The notes below the pieces were generated by a model, which saw only the letters and a list, made by a program, of their open reading frames with translations, did no database searches and was not told where the DNA came from. Of a stretch of 64,000 nucleotides of DNA, positions 34,472-44,754 are shown one piece after another; the first letter of the stretch is position 1; each line of letters starts with the position of its first letter. A program made the position numbers and the translations under genes. Origin of the DNA: Duganella rivi (lineage in GTDB: Bacteria > Pseudomonadota > Gammaproteobacteria > Burkholderiales > Burkholderiaceae_D); contig NZ_WWCK01000002.1 in assembly GCF_009857435.1 (NCBI RefSeq), positions 496,001 through 560,000 on the forward strand, written 5' to 3'.

Positions 34472-36661
34472 ATGACCATCGATATAAGCCAGTTTTACCA
34501 GGTCTTTTTCGATGAGGCCGAGGAACTGCTGGCTGAAATGGAACGGCTGCTGCTGGCCGTCGACGTGGAATCGCCCGATGCCGAAGATCTGAACGCGATC
34601 TTCCGCACCGCCCACTCCGTGAAGGGCGGCGCCTCCACGTTCGGCGTGACCGACATGACCGAGGTCACCCACGTGCTGGAAACCCTGCTGGACCGCATCC
34701 GCAAGGGCGAAATGGCGTTGACCGCCGAGCACGTGGACGCCTTCCTGGCCGCCAAAGACATCCTGAAAATGCAGCTGGACGGCCACCGTCTGGGCAGCGA
34801 CGTCGATCAAGACGCCGTCGCCAACGTGCGCATGATGCTGCAATCGCTGGCGCAAGACGTGCCGGTGGGCGCGCTGGCGCCGGTGGCGCCGGCCTTCAAT
34901 GCGCCGGAGACCAAGCAGGTCGATCACAGCGGCGGCCGCCGCTACCGGCTTGAACTGCCGGCCATGCAGCACCGCGAGGTGCAGGCGCTGGGCGAGGAGC
35001 TGGGCCTGATGGGCCACGTCTCGATCACGCCGCTCGATAAAGACCGCAATTCGATGGTGGTCACCACGCACGAAAGCCTGGACGACATCATTGCCATCTG
35101 CTCCTTCGTGCTGAACCCGGACGAGATGAAGATCGACGAGTTGCCGGCGCTGACCGACGACCAGGCCAGGCTGGAAAACGCCGCCCGCGCCAAGGTCGAG
35201 GACGAGCTGGGCTACGGCTTCTTCGACGTGGCCGAGCTGAAGCCGGCTGGCGCCAGCGGCGAAGGCTATGGTTTCTTCCAGCCGCTCGACGAGATCCGCG
35301 CCAACGCCAGTGCCGCCTCTGAAGATGCGCAAGGCTATGGCTTCTTCCAGCCGGTCGAGCAAATCCGCGCCGCTGCCGGCATCGTGATTGAAACGCCGCC
35401 GGAAGAAGAAAAGAAAGTCGTCAAGAAGGAAGAAAAGGAAAAGGAAAAGGAAAAAACGCCGCAGGGCGCCGAGTCTTCCTCGATCCGCGTGTCGATTGAA
35501 AAGGTCGACCAGCTGATTAACCTGGTGGGCGAGCTGGTGATCACGCAAGCGATGATCGAGCAGCGCGTCGACACGCTCGATCCGATGGTGCACCAGCGAC
35601 TGCTCAACAGCGTCAGCCAGCTGACCCGCAACACCCGCGACTTGCAAGAAGCAGTGATGTCGATCCGCATGATGCCGATGGACTTCGTGTTCTCGCGCTT
35701 CCCGCGCATGGTGCGCGACCTCGCGCACAAGCTGGGCAAGAAGGTCGATTTCATCACCAACGGCGCCGCCACTGAGCTGGACAAAGGCCTGATCGAGCGC
35801 ATTGTCGATCCGCTGACCCACCTGGTGCGCAACTCGATCGACCACGGCATTGAAATGCCGGACGTGCGCCGCGCCGGCGGCAAGAGCGACGCCGGCCGCC
35901 TGTTCCTGTCGGCCTCGCACCAAGGCGGGAACATCATCATCGAGGTGTCGGACGACGGTGGCGGCCTCAACCGTGAGAAAATCCTCGCCAAGGCGCAGCA
36001 GAACGGCTTGCCGGTGTCGGACACCATGAGCGATGCGGAAGTCTGGCAGCTGATCTTCGCGCCGGGCTTCTCCACCGCCGAAACCGTGACCGACGTGTCG
36101 GGCCGAGGCGTGGGCATGGACGTGGTCAAGCGTAATATCACTGCCATGGGTGGCGTGGTGGACATCCGCTCGGCCAAGGGCTTCGGCACCACCATCTCGA
36201 TTTCGCTGCCGCTGACGCTGGCGATCCTGGATGGCATGTCGATCCGCGTGGGCGAGGAAATCTACATCCTGCCGTTGGGCTTCGTGATCGAGTCGCTGCA
36301 GCCGGCGCCGGAAGACGTCAAGGAAATCAGCGGCAAGGGCCGCGTCATCAAGGTGCGCGGGGAATACCTGCCGCTGGTGCCGCTGTACCAGATGTTCGAC
36401 ATCACGCCGCGCTTCGCCGACCCGTGCAAGGGTATCGTCATCATTGTTGAAACCGATGGCCGCAAGGCCGGCCTGTTTGTGGACGAGCTGGTCGGCCAGC
36501 AGCAGGTGGTGGTCAAGAACCTCGAATCCAACTACCGCAAGGTGGCGGGCATTTCCGGGGCCACGATTTTGGGCGACGGCGGCGTGTCGCTGATTCTGGA
36601 TGTCGCCGCGCTGATCCGCTCGTCGCGCCAGCTGGCGGACGAATCGATTTTTTCTTCATAG
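34472..36661 (+). CDS. cheA: Chemotaxis histidine kinase CheA
   Basis: A 729-residue kinase. P1 holds the phosphorylated His48 (RTAHSVKGGAS). A P2-like region spans about 150-240 (CheY binding). A long linker follows with three GYGFF motifs (residues 247, 265, 288) and a Lys/Glu-rich stretch (about 312-328). Then come P3 dimerisation, the P4 ATPase (N-box NSIDHGIE, G boxes DDGGGL and GRGVGMDVVK) and P5, the CheW-like coupling domain. It signals from chemoreceptors to CheY and CheB. The repeated linker is unusual. Confidence 0.97.
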   Translation: MTIDISQFYQVFFDEAEELLAEMERLLLAVDVESPDAEDLNAIFRTAHSVKGGASTFGVTDMTEVTHVLETLLDRIRKGEMALTAEHVDAFLAAKDILKMQLDGHRLGSDVDQDAVANVRMMLQSLAQDVPVGALAPVAPAFNAPETKQVDHSGGRRYRLELPAMQHREVQALGEELGLMGHVSITPLDKDRNSMVVTTHESLDDIIAICSFVLNPDEMKIDELPALTDDQARLENAARAKVEDELGYGFFDVAELKPAGASGEGYGFFQPLDEIRANASAASEDAQGYGFFQPVEQIRAAAGIVIETPPEEEKKVVKKEEKEKEKEKTPQGAESSSIRVSIEKVDQLINLVGELVITQAMIEQRVDTLDPMVHQRLLNSVSQLTRNTRDLQEAVMSIRMMPMDFVFSRFPRMVRDLAHKLGKKVDFITNGAATELDKGLIERIVDPLTHLVRNSIDHGIEMPDVRRAGGKSDAGRLFLSASHQGGNIIIEVSDDGGGLNREKILAKAQQNGLPVSDTMSDAEVWQLIFAPGFSTAETVTDVSGRGVGMDVVKRNITAMGGVVDIRSAKGFGTTISISLPLTLAILDGMSIRVGEEIYILPLGFVIESLQPAPEDVKEISGKGRVIKVRGEYLPLVPLYQMFDITPRFADPCKGIVIIVETDGRKAGLFVDELVGQQQVVVKNLESNYRKVAGISGATILGDGGVSLILDVAALIRSSRQLADESIFSS

Positions 36662-36670
36662 GGGGCCAAC

Positions 36671-37162
36671 ATGGCAGAGATACAAACCGCGGTAGCAGCA
36701 AGCGACATCGCCGGCCACGAATACCTGGCCTTCAAGCTGGGTTCGGAAGAGTACGGCATCGACATCCTGAAGGTGCAGGAAATCCGCGGCTACGAGGCGG
36801 TCACCCGCATCGCCAACGCGCCGGAATTCATCAAGGGCGTGATCAACCTGCGCGGCATCATCATTCCGGTGGTCGACATGCGCATCAAGTTCAACCTGGG
36901 CTCGCCGGTGTATGATCAGTTCACCGTGGTCATCATCTTGAACATTGCCGGCCGCATCGTCGGCATGGTGGTGGACTCGGTGTCCGACGTCACCACCCTG
37001 ACGCCGGAACAAGTGAAGCCGGCGCCGGAAATGGGCACCGCCTTCAGCAGCGATTACATGATCGGCCTGGGCACCATCGATGAGCGTATGCTGATCCTGG
37101 TGAACATCGACAAATTGATGTCCAGCCCGGAAATGGGCTTGATCGAACAACTGGCCGCCTGA
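36671..37162 (+). CDS. cheW: Chemotaxis coupling protein CheW
   Basis: The 163-residue scaffold has the double beta-barrel pattern [19 protein letters not shown] and [16 protein letters not shown]. It links receptors to CheA. It is nine bases after cheA and 124 bp before the receptor gene. Confidence 0.97.
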   Translation: MAEIQTAVAASDIAGHEYLAFKLGSEEYGIDILKVQEIRGYEAVTRIANAPEFIKGVINLRGIIIPVVDMRIKFNLGSPVYDQFTVVIILNIAGRIVGMVVDSVSDVTTLTPEQVKPAPEMGTAFSSDYMIGLGTIDERMLILVNIDKLMSSPEMGLIEQLAA

Positions 37163-37179
37163 TTCCAGGCAGCCAACCC

Positions 37180-37204
37180 GCCGGCGCCCCGAACCTGCGC
37201 CGGC
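37180..37204 (+). repeat. Stem-loop between cheW and the chemoreceptor gene
   Basis: GCCGGCGC (37180-37187) pairs with GCGCCGGC (37197-37204) around a nine-base loop. No U-run follows, so it is more likely an mRNA-processing or stability element than a terminator. Confidence 0.45.
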
Positions 37205-37286
37205 CTCGCATGACTACGGACGCGTCCCAAAAAGAAGGCCGCGCCGCCATATCACGACACAGCATAGACAAGAGGGGAGATTCACA

Positions 37287-39002
37287 ATGAATTTACGCGA
37301 CTTCAAAATCGGCGCACGGCTGCGCATCGGTTTCGGCATTATTTTGCTGATCTTGGTCGCCATTGTTTTAATGACCAACTACCTGAACTACAGCAATAAG
37401 AGCAAGCTGACGCAGGGGTTGGAAACGGCTACGACCAAGAATCTGCAAGCCGGTACCATGAAGAGCGCGATGCTGGAAACCGGCATTGCCATGCGCAATA
37501 TCGGCCTGCAATCGGACGTCAGCCTGATGCAGAAGGAAGAGCAAAAGGTCAAAGACCAGCGCACCCGCTACGACAAGGCCTTGAACGAATTGAAGGCGCA
37601 GGGCGTGAACGAGGCCGAGAAGAAAGTGCTGGCCGACCTGGCCGCGCTGGAAGCCGACACCGACGCCGCGTTTAAAGAAGCTATCGGCCAGATCCTGGCG
37701 TTTAACAGCGAGGGCGGCGCCAAGGTGATTTCCGGCCGCATCGACCCGCTCAATAACCAGACGCTGGTACTGATTAACAAGCTGGTCGATATGCAGCAGG
37801 CCAACGCCAAGGAAGTGATGGCCGGTTCGGTTACCGCCGACCGCAGCCTGATGGTGGTGCTGTTCGTGCTGGGCGGCGTGGCCGTGGCGCTGGGCGTGGT
37901 ATGCGCGACCGTGATTACCCGTTCGATTACCATGCCGCTGTCGGGCGCGGTGGGAGTGGCGCAGAAAGTGGCTGCCGGCGAACTGACTTGCCACGTGCAG
38001 GTGGAAGGCAAGGATGAAACCAGCGAGCTGCTGCAGGCGCTGAAAGACATGGCGGAAAGCCTGGCCAAGACCGTGGGCGACGTGCGCAACGGCACCGAGC
38101 TGATCTCGACTGCCTCGCAGGAAATCGCTTCCGGCAATGCCGACCTGTCGGCGCGTACCGAGTCGCAGGCCAGCTCGCTGGAAGAAACCGCGTCGTCGAT
38201 GGAAGAACTGACTTCGACCGTGAAGCAGAATGCGGACAATGCGCGCCAGGCCAACCAGTTGGCAGTGAGCGCGTCGTCGGTGGCGGAGAAGGGCGGTACG
38301 GTGGTGTCGCAAGTGGTGCAAACCATGGGCTCGATCACCGAATCGTCGCGCAAGATTGCCGACATTATTTCGGTCATTGACGGCATCGCCTTCCAGACCA
38401 ATATCCTGGCGCTGAATGCGGCGGTGGAAGCGGCGCGCGCCGGTGAGCAAGGCCGCGGCTTTGCGGTGGTGGCGTCCGAGGTGCGCAACCTGGCGCAGCG
38501 TTCGGCTGGTGCGGCAAAAGAAATTAAAGAGCTGATCAGCGATTCGGTGGAGAAAGTCGATGCCGGCAGCAAGCTGGTGGACGAAGCCGGCCAGACCATG
38601 GATCTGATCGTGACCTCGATCCGCCAGGTGGCCGACATCATGGGCGAGATCACGGCGGCAACGCAAGAGCAGAGCAACGGCATTGAGGAAGTCAACCAGG
38701 CCATCTCGCAGATGGATGAAATGACGCAGCAAAATGCCGCGCTGGTGGAACAAGCCGCCGCCGCCGCCGAGAGCATGCAAGAGCAGGCCGAGCTGCTGTC
38801 GCAAGCGGTCAGCATCTTCAAGCTGTCGCACGACGAAGGCATGCGTCGCGCAGCACCGGCGCCACGTCGCGCTCCGGTGGCAGCTGCACCAGCACCGGCG
38901 CCGGCGCCAGCCATTGCCGCGCCGCGTCCGAAGCCAGTAGCCGCACCAAAGAAAGCCCCAGCCCCCGCCGCATCGGGTGGCGATGAGTGGGAAGAGTTTT
39001 AA
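37287..39002 (+). CDS. Methyl-accepting chemotaxis protein with CheR/CheB docking tail
   Basis: The 571-residue receptor has a first helix (about 11-31), a small periplasmic four-helix-bundle sensor, a second helix (about 190-212), HAMP, and a signalling domain with tip [21 protein letters not shown] in two blocks. A flexible Ala/Pro/Lys tail of about 50 residues ends in EWEEF, which matches the xWxxF pentapeptide (NWETF in Tar/Tsr) that tethers CheR and CheB. Genes for cheR, cheD and cheB follow, in keeping with this. The ligand is unknown. Confidence 0.95.
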   Translation: MNLRDFKIGARLRIGFGIILLILVAIVLMTNYLNYSNKSKLTQGLETATTKNLQAGTMKSAMLETGIAMRNIGLQSDVSLMQKEEQKVKDQRTRYDKALNELKAQGVNEAEKKVLADLAALEADTDAAFKEAIGQILAFNSEGGAKVISGRIDPLNNQTLVLINKLVDMQQANAKEVMAGSVTADRSLMVVLFVLGGVAVALGVVCATVITRSITMPLSGAVGVAQKVAAGELTCHVQVEGKDETSELLQALKDMAESLAKTVGDVRNGTELISTASQEIASGNADLSARTESQASSLEETASSMEELTSTVKQNADNARQANQLAVSASSVAEKGGTVVSQVVQTMGSITESSRKIADIISVIDGIAFQTNILALNAAVEAARAGEQGRGFAVVASEVRNLAQRSAGAAKEIKELISDSVEKVDAGSKLVDEAGQTMDLIVTSIRQVADIMGEITAATQEQSNGIEEVNQAISQMDEMTQQNAALVEQAAAAAESMQEQAELLSQAVSIFKLSHDEGMRRAAPAPRRAPVAAAPAPAPAPAIAAPRPKPVAAPKKAPAPAASGGDEWEEF

Positions 39003-39009
39003 CCCGTCG

Positions 39010-39068
39010 CACCGGCGAAAGCCGGTGTCCATGCTGAGTGTGTATGGACACCGGCCTGCGCCGATGTG
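39010..39068. repeat. REP-like imperfect inverted repeat between chemoreceptor and cheR
   Basis: GCCGGTGTCCAT (39021-39032) and ATGGACACCGGC (39044-39055) pair exactly, and the outer parts CACCGGCGAAA and TGCGCCGATGTG extend the match with mismatches. It fills most of the intergenic space and looks like a dispersed palindromic element of the kind scattered between genes in this family. Confidence 0.6.
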
Positions 39069-39092
39069 ACGTGGCCATAAAGGATTTAAGCT

Positions 39093-39956
39093 ATGCCGCC
39101 ATCTAAAGACACAGTCAAGGAATTTGACTTTAACGCCAAGGATTTCGAGCGCGTTCGCGGCTTGATCTACAAGCGCGCCGGCATCTCGCTGGCCGACAGC
39201 AAGCAAGAGATGGTCTACAGCCGACTGGCGCGGCGCCTGCGCGCCACCGGCATTGGCTCCTTCGCCAAATACCTGGACGACCTCGAAGCCGGCCGCCTCG
39301 GCGAAGAGTGGGAATCGTTCACCAACGCCCTGACCACCAACCTGACCTCGTTCTTCCGCGAGGCCCACCACTTCCCGCTGCTGGCCGAGCACATCAAGAA
39401 CAAGCGCGAGCCGCTGACCATCTGGTGTTCCGCCGCCTCCACCGGCGAGGAGCCGTACTCGATCGCCATGACCGTGTGCGAAGCGTTCAATACGCTGACG
39501 CCCAACTGCCAGATCATCGCCACCGACATCGACACCAATGTGCTGGCGCACGGCGCGCAAGGCGTCTACACCATGGACAGGCTGGACAAGATGGCGCCCG
39601 AACGCCAGCGCCGCTTTTTCCTGAAAGGCAAGGGCGACCGCGAAGGCCAGGCCCGCGTGCGGCCGGAGTTGCGTAATATGATCACCTTCAAGCAGCTGAA
39701 TTTGCTGGCCGACAGCTGGCCGATCAGCGGCCAGTTCGACGTGATCTTCTGCCGCAACGTGATGATTTACTTTGATAAGGCGACCCAGCGCAAGATTCTG
39801 TCGCGCTTCGTGCCGCTGATGAAACCGGATGCACTGCTGTTTGCAGGGCACTCGGAGAATTTCCTGTATGTCTCGGAGTCGTTGAAACTGCGCGGCAAAA
39901 CCGTCTACGAACTGGACGACAACGCTGCGGCCCGCAAAGCACCGCAACGCACATGA
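39093..39956 (+). CDS. cheR: Chemotaxis protein methyltransferase CheR
   Basis: The 287-residue enzyme methylates receptor glutamates with SAM. It has the N-terminal helical domain (DFERVRGLIYKRAGISLADSK begins it), TSFFREAHHF, the SAM motif WCSAASTGEEPYS and the FCRNVMIYFDKATQ block. The EWEEF tail of the preceding receptor is its likely docking site. Confidence 0.97.
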   Translation: MPPSKDTVKEFDFNAKDFERVRGLIYKRAGISLADSKQEMVYSRLARRLRATGIGSFAKYLDDLEAGRLGEEWESFTNALTTNLTSFFREAHHFPLLAEHIKNKREPLTIWCSAASTGEEPYSIAMTVCEAFNTLTPNCQIIATDIDTNVLAHGAQGVYTMDRLDKMAPERQRRFFLKGKGDREGQARVRPELRNMITFKQLNLLADSWPISGQFDVIFCRNVMIYFDKATQRKILSRFVPLMKPDALLFAGHSENFLYVSESLKLRGKTVYELDDNAAARKAPQRT

Positions 39957-39965
39957 GAATAAAAC

Positions 39966-40565
39966 ATGGACCTCGAACAATTTGCCACGAACGTTTATTA
40001 CGATAGGACGTTCGACTGCCAGGCCGCCAAGATTTTGCCGGGCGAGTACTATCACACCAACAAGGACATGCTGATCGTGACCGTGCTGGGTTCCTGCGTG
40101 TCGGCCTGCATCCGCGACCGCACCACCGGCCTGGGCGGCATGAACCACTTCATGCTGCCGGATGGCGGCGGCGATACCGGCAGCCCGGTGTCGGCTTCGG
40201 CGCGCTACGGTACTTACGCCATGGAGATCCTGATCAATGACTTGCTCAAGGCCGGCGCCAAGCGCGAGAACATGGAAGCCAAGGTGTTTGGCGGCGGCGC
40301 GGTGCTGAAGGGCTTCACCGCCATCAACGTCGGCGAGCGCAACGCGGCTTTCGTGCTGAACTTCCTCAAGGTGGAGAAAATCCGCGTGGTGGCGGAAGAC
40401 TTGAACGATATTTATCCGCGCAAGGTCTACTTCTTCCCGCGCACCGGCAAGGTGCTGGTCAAGAAGCTGATGCAAAGCCATAACGATACCCTGGTCAAAC
40501 GCGAAATCGAATACGCCAGCCGCCTCAAAGTGGCGCCTGTCGGCGGTGAGATTGACCTGTTCTAA
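39966..40565 (+). CDS. cheD: Chemoreceptor glutamine deamidase CheD
   Basis: The 199-residue enzyme has the CheD triad region: VTVLGSCVSACIRD with the catalytic Cys, then GGMNHFMLP with the His, and a downstream Thr in the ARYGTYAMEIL area. It deamidates receptor glutamines to create methylation sites. It is ten bases after cheR and precedes cheB. Confidence 0.96.
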   Translation: MDLEQFATNVYYDRTFDCQAAKILPGEYYHTNKDMLIVTVLGSCVSACIRDRTTGLGGMNHFMLPDGGGDTGSPVSASARYGTYAMEILINDLLKAGAKRENMEAKVFGGGAVLKGFTAINVGERNAAFVLNFLKVEKIRVVAEDLNDIYPRKVYFFPRTGKVLVKKLMQSHNDTLVKREIEYASRLKVAPVGGEIDLF

Positions 40566-40588
40566 ATGCTTAAGAAGGTAGTACTGTG

Positions 40589-41665
40589 ATGAAGACCAAA
40601 GTTCTAGTGTGCGACGACTCCGCACTGATCCGCAGTGTAATGACCGAGATCATCAATTCCCAGCCTGACATGGAAGTGGTCGGCGTGGCCCCCGATCCGC
40701 TGGTGGCGCGCGAACTGATCAAGCAAACCAATCCCGACGTGCTGACCCTGGATGTCGAGATGCCGAAAATGGACGGCCTCGACTTCCTCGAAAAACTGAT
40801 GCGCCTGCGGCCGATGCCGGTGGTGATGGTGTCCTCGCTGACCGAGCGCGGCTCCGAGATCACCATGCGCGCGCTGGAGCTGGGCGCTGTCGATTTCGTC
40901 ACCAAGCCGAAGATTTCGATCCAGGCCGGTATGCGCGAGTACACCGACCTGATCACCGACAAGATCCGCGCCGCCTCCAAGGCCCGCGTGCAGGCGCGCC
41001 GCCTGCCGCAGCCGGGCGCCGAGGGGCATGGCGCGACGCCGCTGTCGGCCTTGCGCAACCCGCTGCTGTCGTCGGAAAAGCTGATCATTATCGGCGCCTC
41101 CACCGGCGGCACCGAGGCGATCCGCGAATTCCTGATGCAGATGCCGTCCGACTGCCCGGGCATCCTGATCACCCAGCACATGCCGGAAGGCTTTACCCGC
41201 TCGTTTGCCAAGCGCCTGGACTCGCTGTGCAAGATCTCGGTGCAGGAAGCGCAGGGCAATGAGCGCGTGCTGCCGGGCCACGCTTACATCGCGCCCGGCC
41301 ACTCGCACTTGTACCTGACCCGTAGCGGCGCCAACTACATGACCCGCATCGACCAGGCCGAGCCGGTCAACCGCCACCGGCCGTCGGTCGACGTGCTGTT
41401 CCGCTCCGCCGCGCAGTGCGCGGGTAAAAACGCGGTTGGGGTTATCCTGACCGGCATGGGCAAGGACGGCGCGGCCGGCATGTTGGAGATGAAGAACGCC
41501 GGGGCGTATAATTTTGCGCAGGACGAGGCGAGCTGCGTGGTATTTGGCATGCCGCGTGAGGCGATCGCAGTCGGTGCGGCGCACGAAGTTGGGGCATTGC
41601 AAGCACTGCCTGGCATGGTACTAGGTTACCTCGCGCAGCACGGTATGCGTGCTCTGCGTGTTTAA
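40589..41665 (+). CDS. cheB: Chemotaxis methylesterase CheB
   Basis: The 358-residue protein has a receiver domain (VCDDSALIR, phospho-site in [13 protein letters not shown]) and a C-terminal esterase/deamidase domain with the triad Ser in [10 protein letters not shown], His in TQHMPEGF and Asp in [14 protein letters not shown] at 40586 is directly in frame before the ATG and is an alternative start. It is the last gene of the cheR-cheD-cheB group. Confidence 0.97.
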   Translation: MKTKVLVCDDSALIRSVMTEIINSQPDMEVVGVAPDPLVARELIKQTNPDVLTLDVEMPKMDGLDFLEKLMRLRPMPVVMVSSLTERGSEITMRALELGAVDFVTKPKISIQAGMREYTDLITDKIRAASKARVQARRLPQPGAEGHGATPLSALRNPLLSSEKLIIIGASTGGTEAIREFLMQMPSDCPGILITQHMPEGFTRSFAKRLDSLCKISVQEAQGNERVLPGHAYIAPGHSHLYLTRSGANYMTRIDQAEPVNRHRPSVDVLFRSAAQCAGKNAVGVILTGMGKDGAAGMLEMKNAGAYNFAQDEASCVVFGMPREAIAVGAAHEVGALQALPGMVLGYLAQHGMRALRV

Positions 41666-41724
41666 ATCTACAACTGTGACGTTTTACTGCTACTTTGTTC
41701 GCCTTCAAGCAACGAAAATGCTAT

Positions 41725-41749
41725 CCTACAACTTGTTGCCAATTGTAGG
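41725..41749. promoter_or_regulatory. Inverted repeat upstream of cheY
   Basis: CCTACAA (41725-41731) and TTGTAGG (41743-41749) flank 11 bases, 40 bp before the cheY start. It may be an operator or a leader hairpin for separate expression of cheY. Confidence 0.35.
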
Positions 41750-41788
41750 CACTATTAACAACCGCGTAGAGAATCAACGGAGCAATTC

Positions 41789-42178
41789 ATGGCTGATCCA
41801 AAGATGAAATTTTTAGTTGTTGACGATTTTTCGACGATGCGTCGCATCGTCCGAAATCTGTTAAAAGAACTGGGTTATGCCAATGTCGACGAGGCAGAAG
41901 ACGGCGTGATGGCGCTGGCTAAACTGCGTGCAGAGCAGTTCGACTTCGTCGTGTCCGACTGGAACATGCCGAATATGGACGGCCTGACCATGTTGCAAAA
42001 CATCCGTGCCGATCCAGCGCTGGCCAAGCTGCCAGTGTTGATGGTGACTGCCGAAGCCAAAAAGGAAAACATCATCGCGGCGGCGCAAGCCGGCGCCAAC
42101 GGCTACGTGGTGAAACCATTCACCGCGGCCACGCTGGACGAAAAACTGAACAAGATCTTCGAGAAACTCGGGGCTTGA
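41789..42178 (+). CDS. cheY: Chemotaxis response regulator CheY
   Basis: The 129-residue protein is almost superimposable on enteric Che[22 protein letters not shown], phospho-Asp in [11 protein letters not shown], Thr in [12 protein letters not shown] and Lys in [12 protein letters not shown]. It binds FliM at the motor when phosphorylated. It is separated from cheB by 123 bp with an inverted repeat and probably has its own promoter. It is followed not by cheZ-flhB but by an HDOD gene. Confidence 0.97.
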   Translation: MADPKMKFLVVDDFSTMRRIVRNLLKELGYANVDEAEDGVMALAKLRAEQFDFVVSDWNMPNMDGLTMLQNIRADPALAKLPVLMVTAEAKKENIIAAAQAGANGYVVKPFTAATLDEKLNKIFEKLGA

Positions 42179-42229
42179 TATCGTTGAGCAATAAAGCGGG
42201 GTTGCGGGCCTGCTTCACGCGATAGCGCC

Positions 42230-43441
42230 ATGCACCAAACCAACTTCCTCGTCCGTGAGCCCCTGCTGGATCCCAAACAGCGGGTGGTGGGGTACGAGCT
42301 GACGTGGCAACAAGCCACGGCAGGCGGCTCTTCAACGCTTGATGCGCTGGAGTCGCTGGTTGGATTTGTAGCCAGCCAAGTCCTGGATGAGGATGACGGT
42401 TGGCTGCTTCGTGACAAAATCCTTTTCCTAGAAGCAGTGCCGGCGATGTTATCGACCGACGCATTGCACGAATTACCGCCAGAGCGCACCGTACTCTCGA
42501 TCAAGGCGGCAGAATTAGCCCATCCCGATACTATGGCAGCCGTGCAAGGCTTGCGCGCCGGCGGCGTGGGCGTATTGCTACGCGAGGCGGATCTGACTCG
42601 CATCGGCACCCGCTTGCCGACCATGGCCTCGTACGTGGAAATGCGCTTCTCGGGCGCCGACGTGGGCTCGCAGGCGCGTACCTATGCGGCGCTGAAACAG
42701 TCTACCGTGGGCATGATTGCGCGCCCGGTCAGCAATTGGGCTGACTTTGACGCTTGCGCGGCGCTGGGCTTGAACGCCTTTGTCGGCAAGTTGCACCTGA
42801 CCCCGCGTCCCTCGACCGACAACAAGGGCCTGAATCCGGCCCAGACCATCATCATGCAACTGATGCAGATGGTGCGGCAGAATGCCGACATTGCCCAGCT
42901 GGAGGCGGTGCTCAAGCGCGATGCAACGCTGTCGTACAAGCTGCTGCGGTTTATCAATTCGGCGGGCTTTGGCGCGGGCAGGGAGGTGCAGTCCTTGCGC
43001 CAGGCCTTGACCTTGCTGGGCTACACGCCGCTGTACCGCTGGCTGACCTTGCTGTTGGCGACGGCCAGCACCTCAGGCTACTCGCCGGTGCTGCTGGAGA
43101 CGGCGGTGGTGCGTGGCCGTCTGGCCGAGTTGCTGGGGCAGGCTGCCTTGGGCAAGAGCGAGGCGGAGAATATCTTCGTGGCGGGTATGTTCTCGCTGCT
43201 GGATCGGCTGCTGGGCATCCCGATGCAGGAAGTACTGGCCAACATCCAGCTATCCGAAGACGTGGTCGCCGCACTGCTGACGCGCAGCGGCAAATACGGG
43301 CCTTACCTGGCCTTGGCCGAAGCCTGCGAACTGAATTCCGACCTGGTGGCCTCGCTGGCCGCAACGCTAAAGTTGAGCCCGCTGGACGTCAACAAAGCCC
43401 ACCTCTCGGCCCTGTCCTGGGCCCAAAACGTCGCCGCCTGA
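42230..43441 (+). CDS. HDOD-domain protein with degenerate EAL-like N-terminus (YuxH type)
   Basis: The 403-residue protein begins FLVREPLLDPKQRVVGYEL, as in YuxH proteins with a catalytically dead EAL domain, and continues with an HDOD domain (about 205-400; DATLSYKLLRFINSAGFG, SLRQALTLLGYTPLYRWL). No ELL or metal-binding EAL residues are evident. Such proteins act as signalling adaptors. It lies 51 bp after cheY, so a role near chemotaxis or motility output is likely. Confidence 0.88.
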   Translation: MHQTNFLVREPLLDPKQRVVGYELTWQQATAGGSSTLDALESLVGFVASQVLDEDDGWLLRDKILFLEAVPAMLSTDALHELPPERTVLSIKAAELAHPDTMAAVQGLRAGGVGVLLREADLTRIGTRLPTMASYVEMRFSGADVGSQARTYAALKQSTVGMIARPVSNWADFDACAALGLNAFVGKLHLTPRPSTDNKGLNPAQTIIMQLMQMVRQNADIAQLEAVLKRDATLSYKLLRFINSAGFGAGREVQSLRQALTLLGYTPLYRWLTLLLATASTSGYSPVLLETAVVRGRLAELLGQAALGKSEAENIFVAGMFSLLDRLLGIPMQEVLANIQLSEDVVAALLTRSGKYGPYLALAEACELNSDLVASLAATLKLSPLDVNKAHLSALSWAQNVAA

Positions 43442-43507
43442 TCTACATCAAACACTGAACGTGTGATCGTTGACGCACCGGATTGCGCGGCGCATAGTGG
43501 CTGCACT

Positions 43508-44754
<1,247 letters not shown>

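Noticed and set aside
37368..40625. Very long antisense open frame across mcp, cheR and cheD
   Set aside because: It mirrors three certain genes, its translation is rich in His, Arg and Gln with no domain, and such frames are expected opposite high-GC coding DNA.
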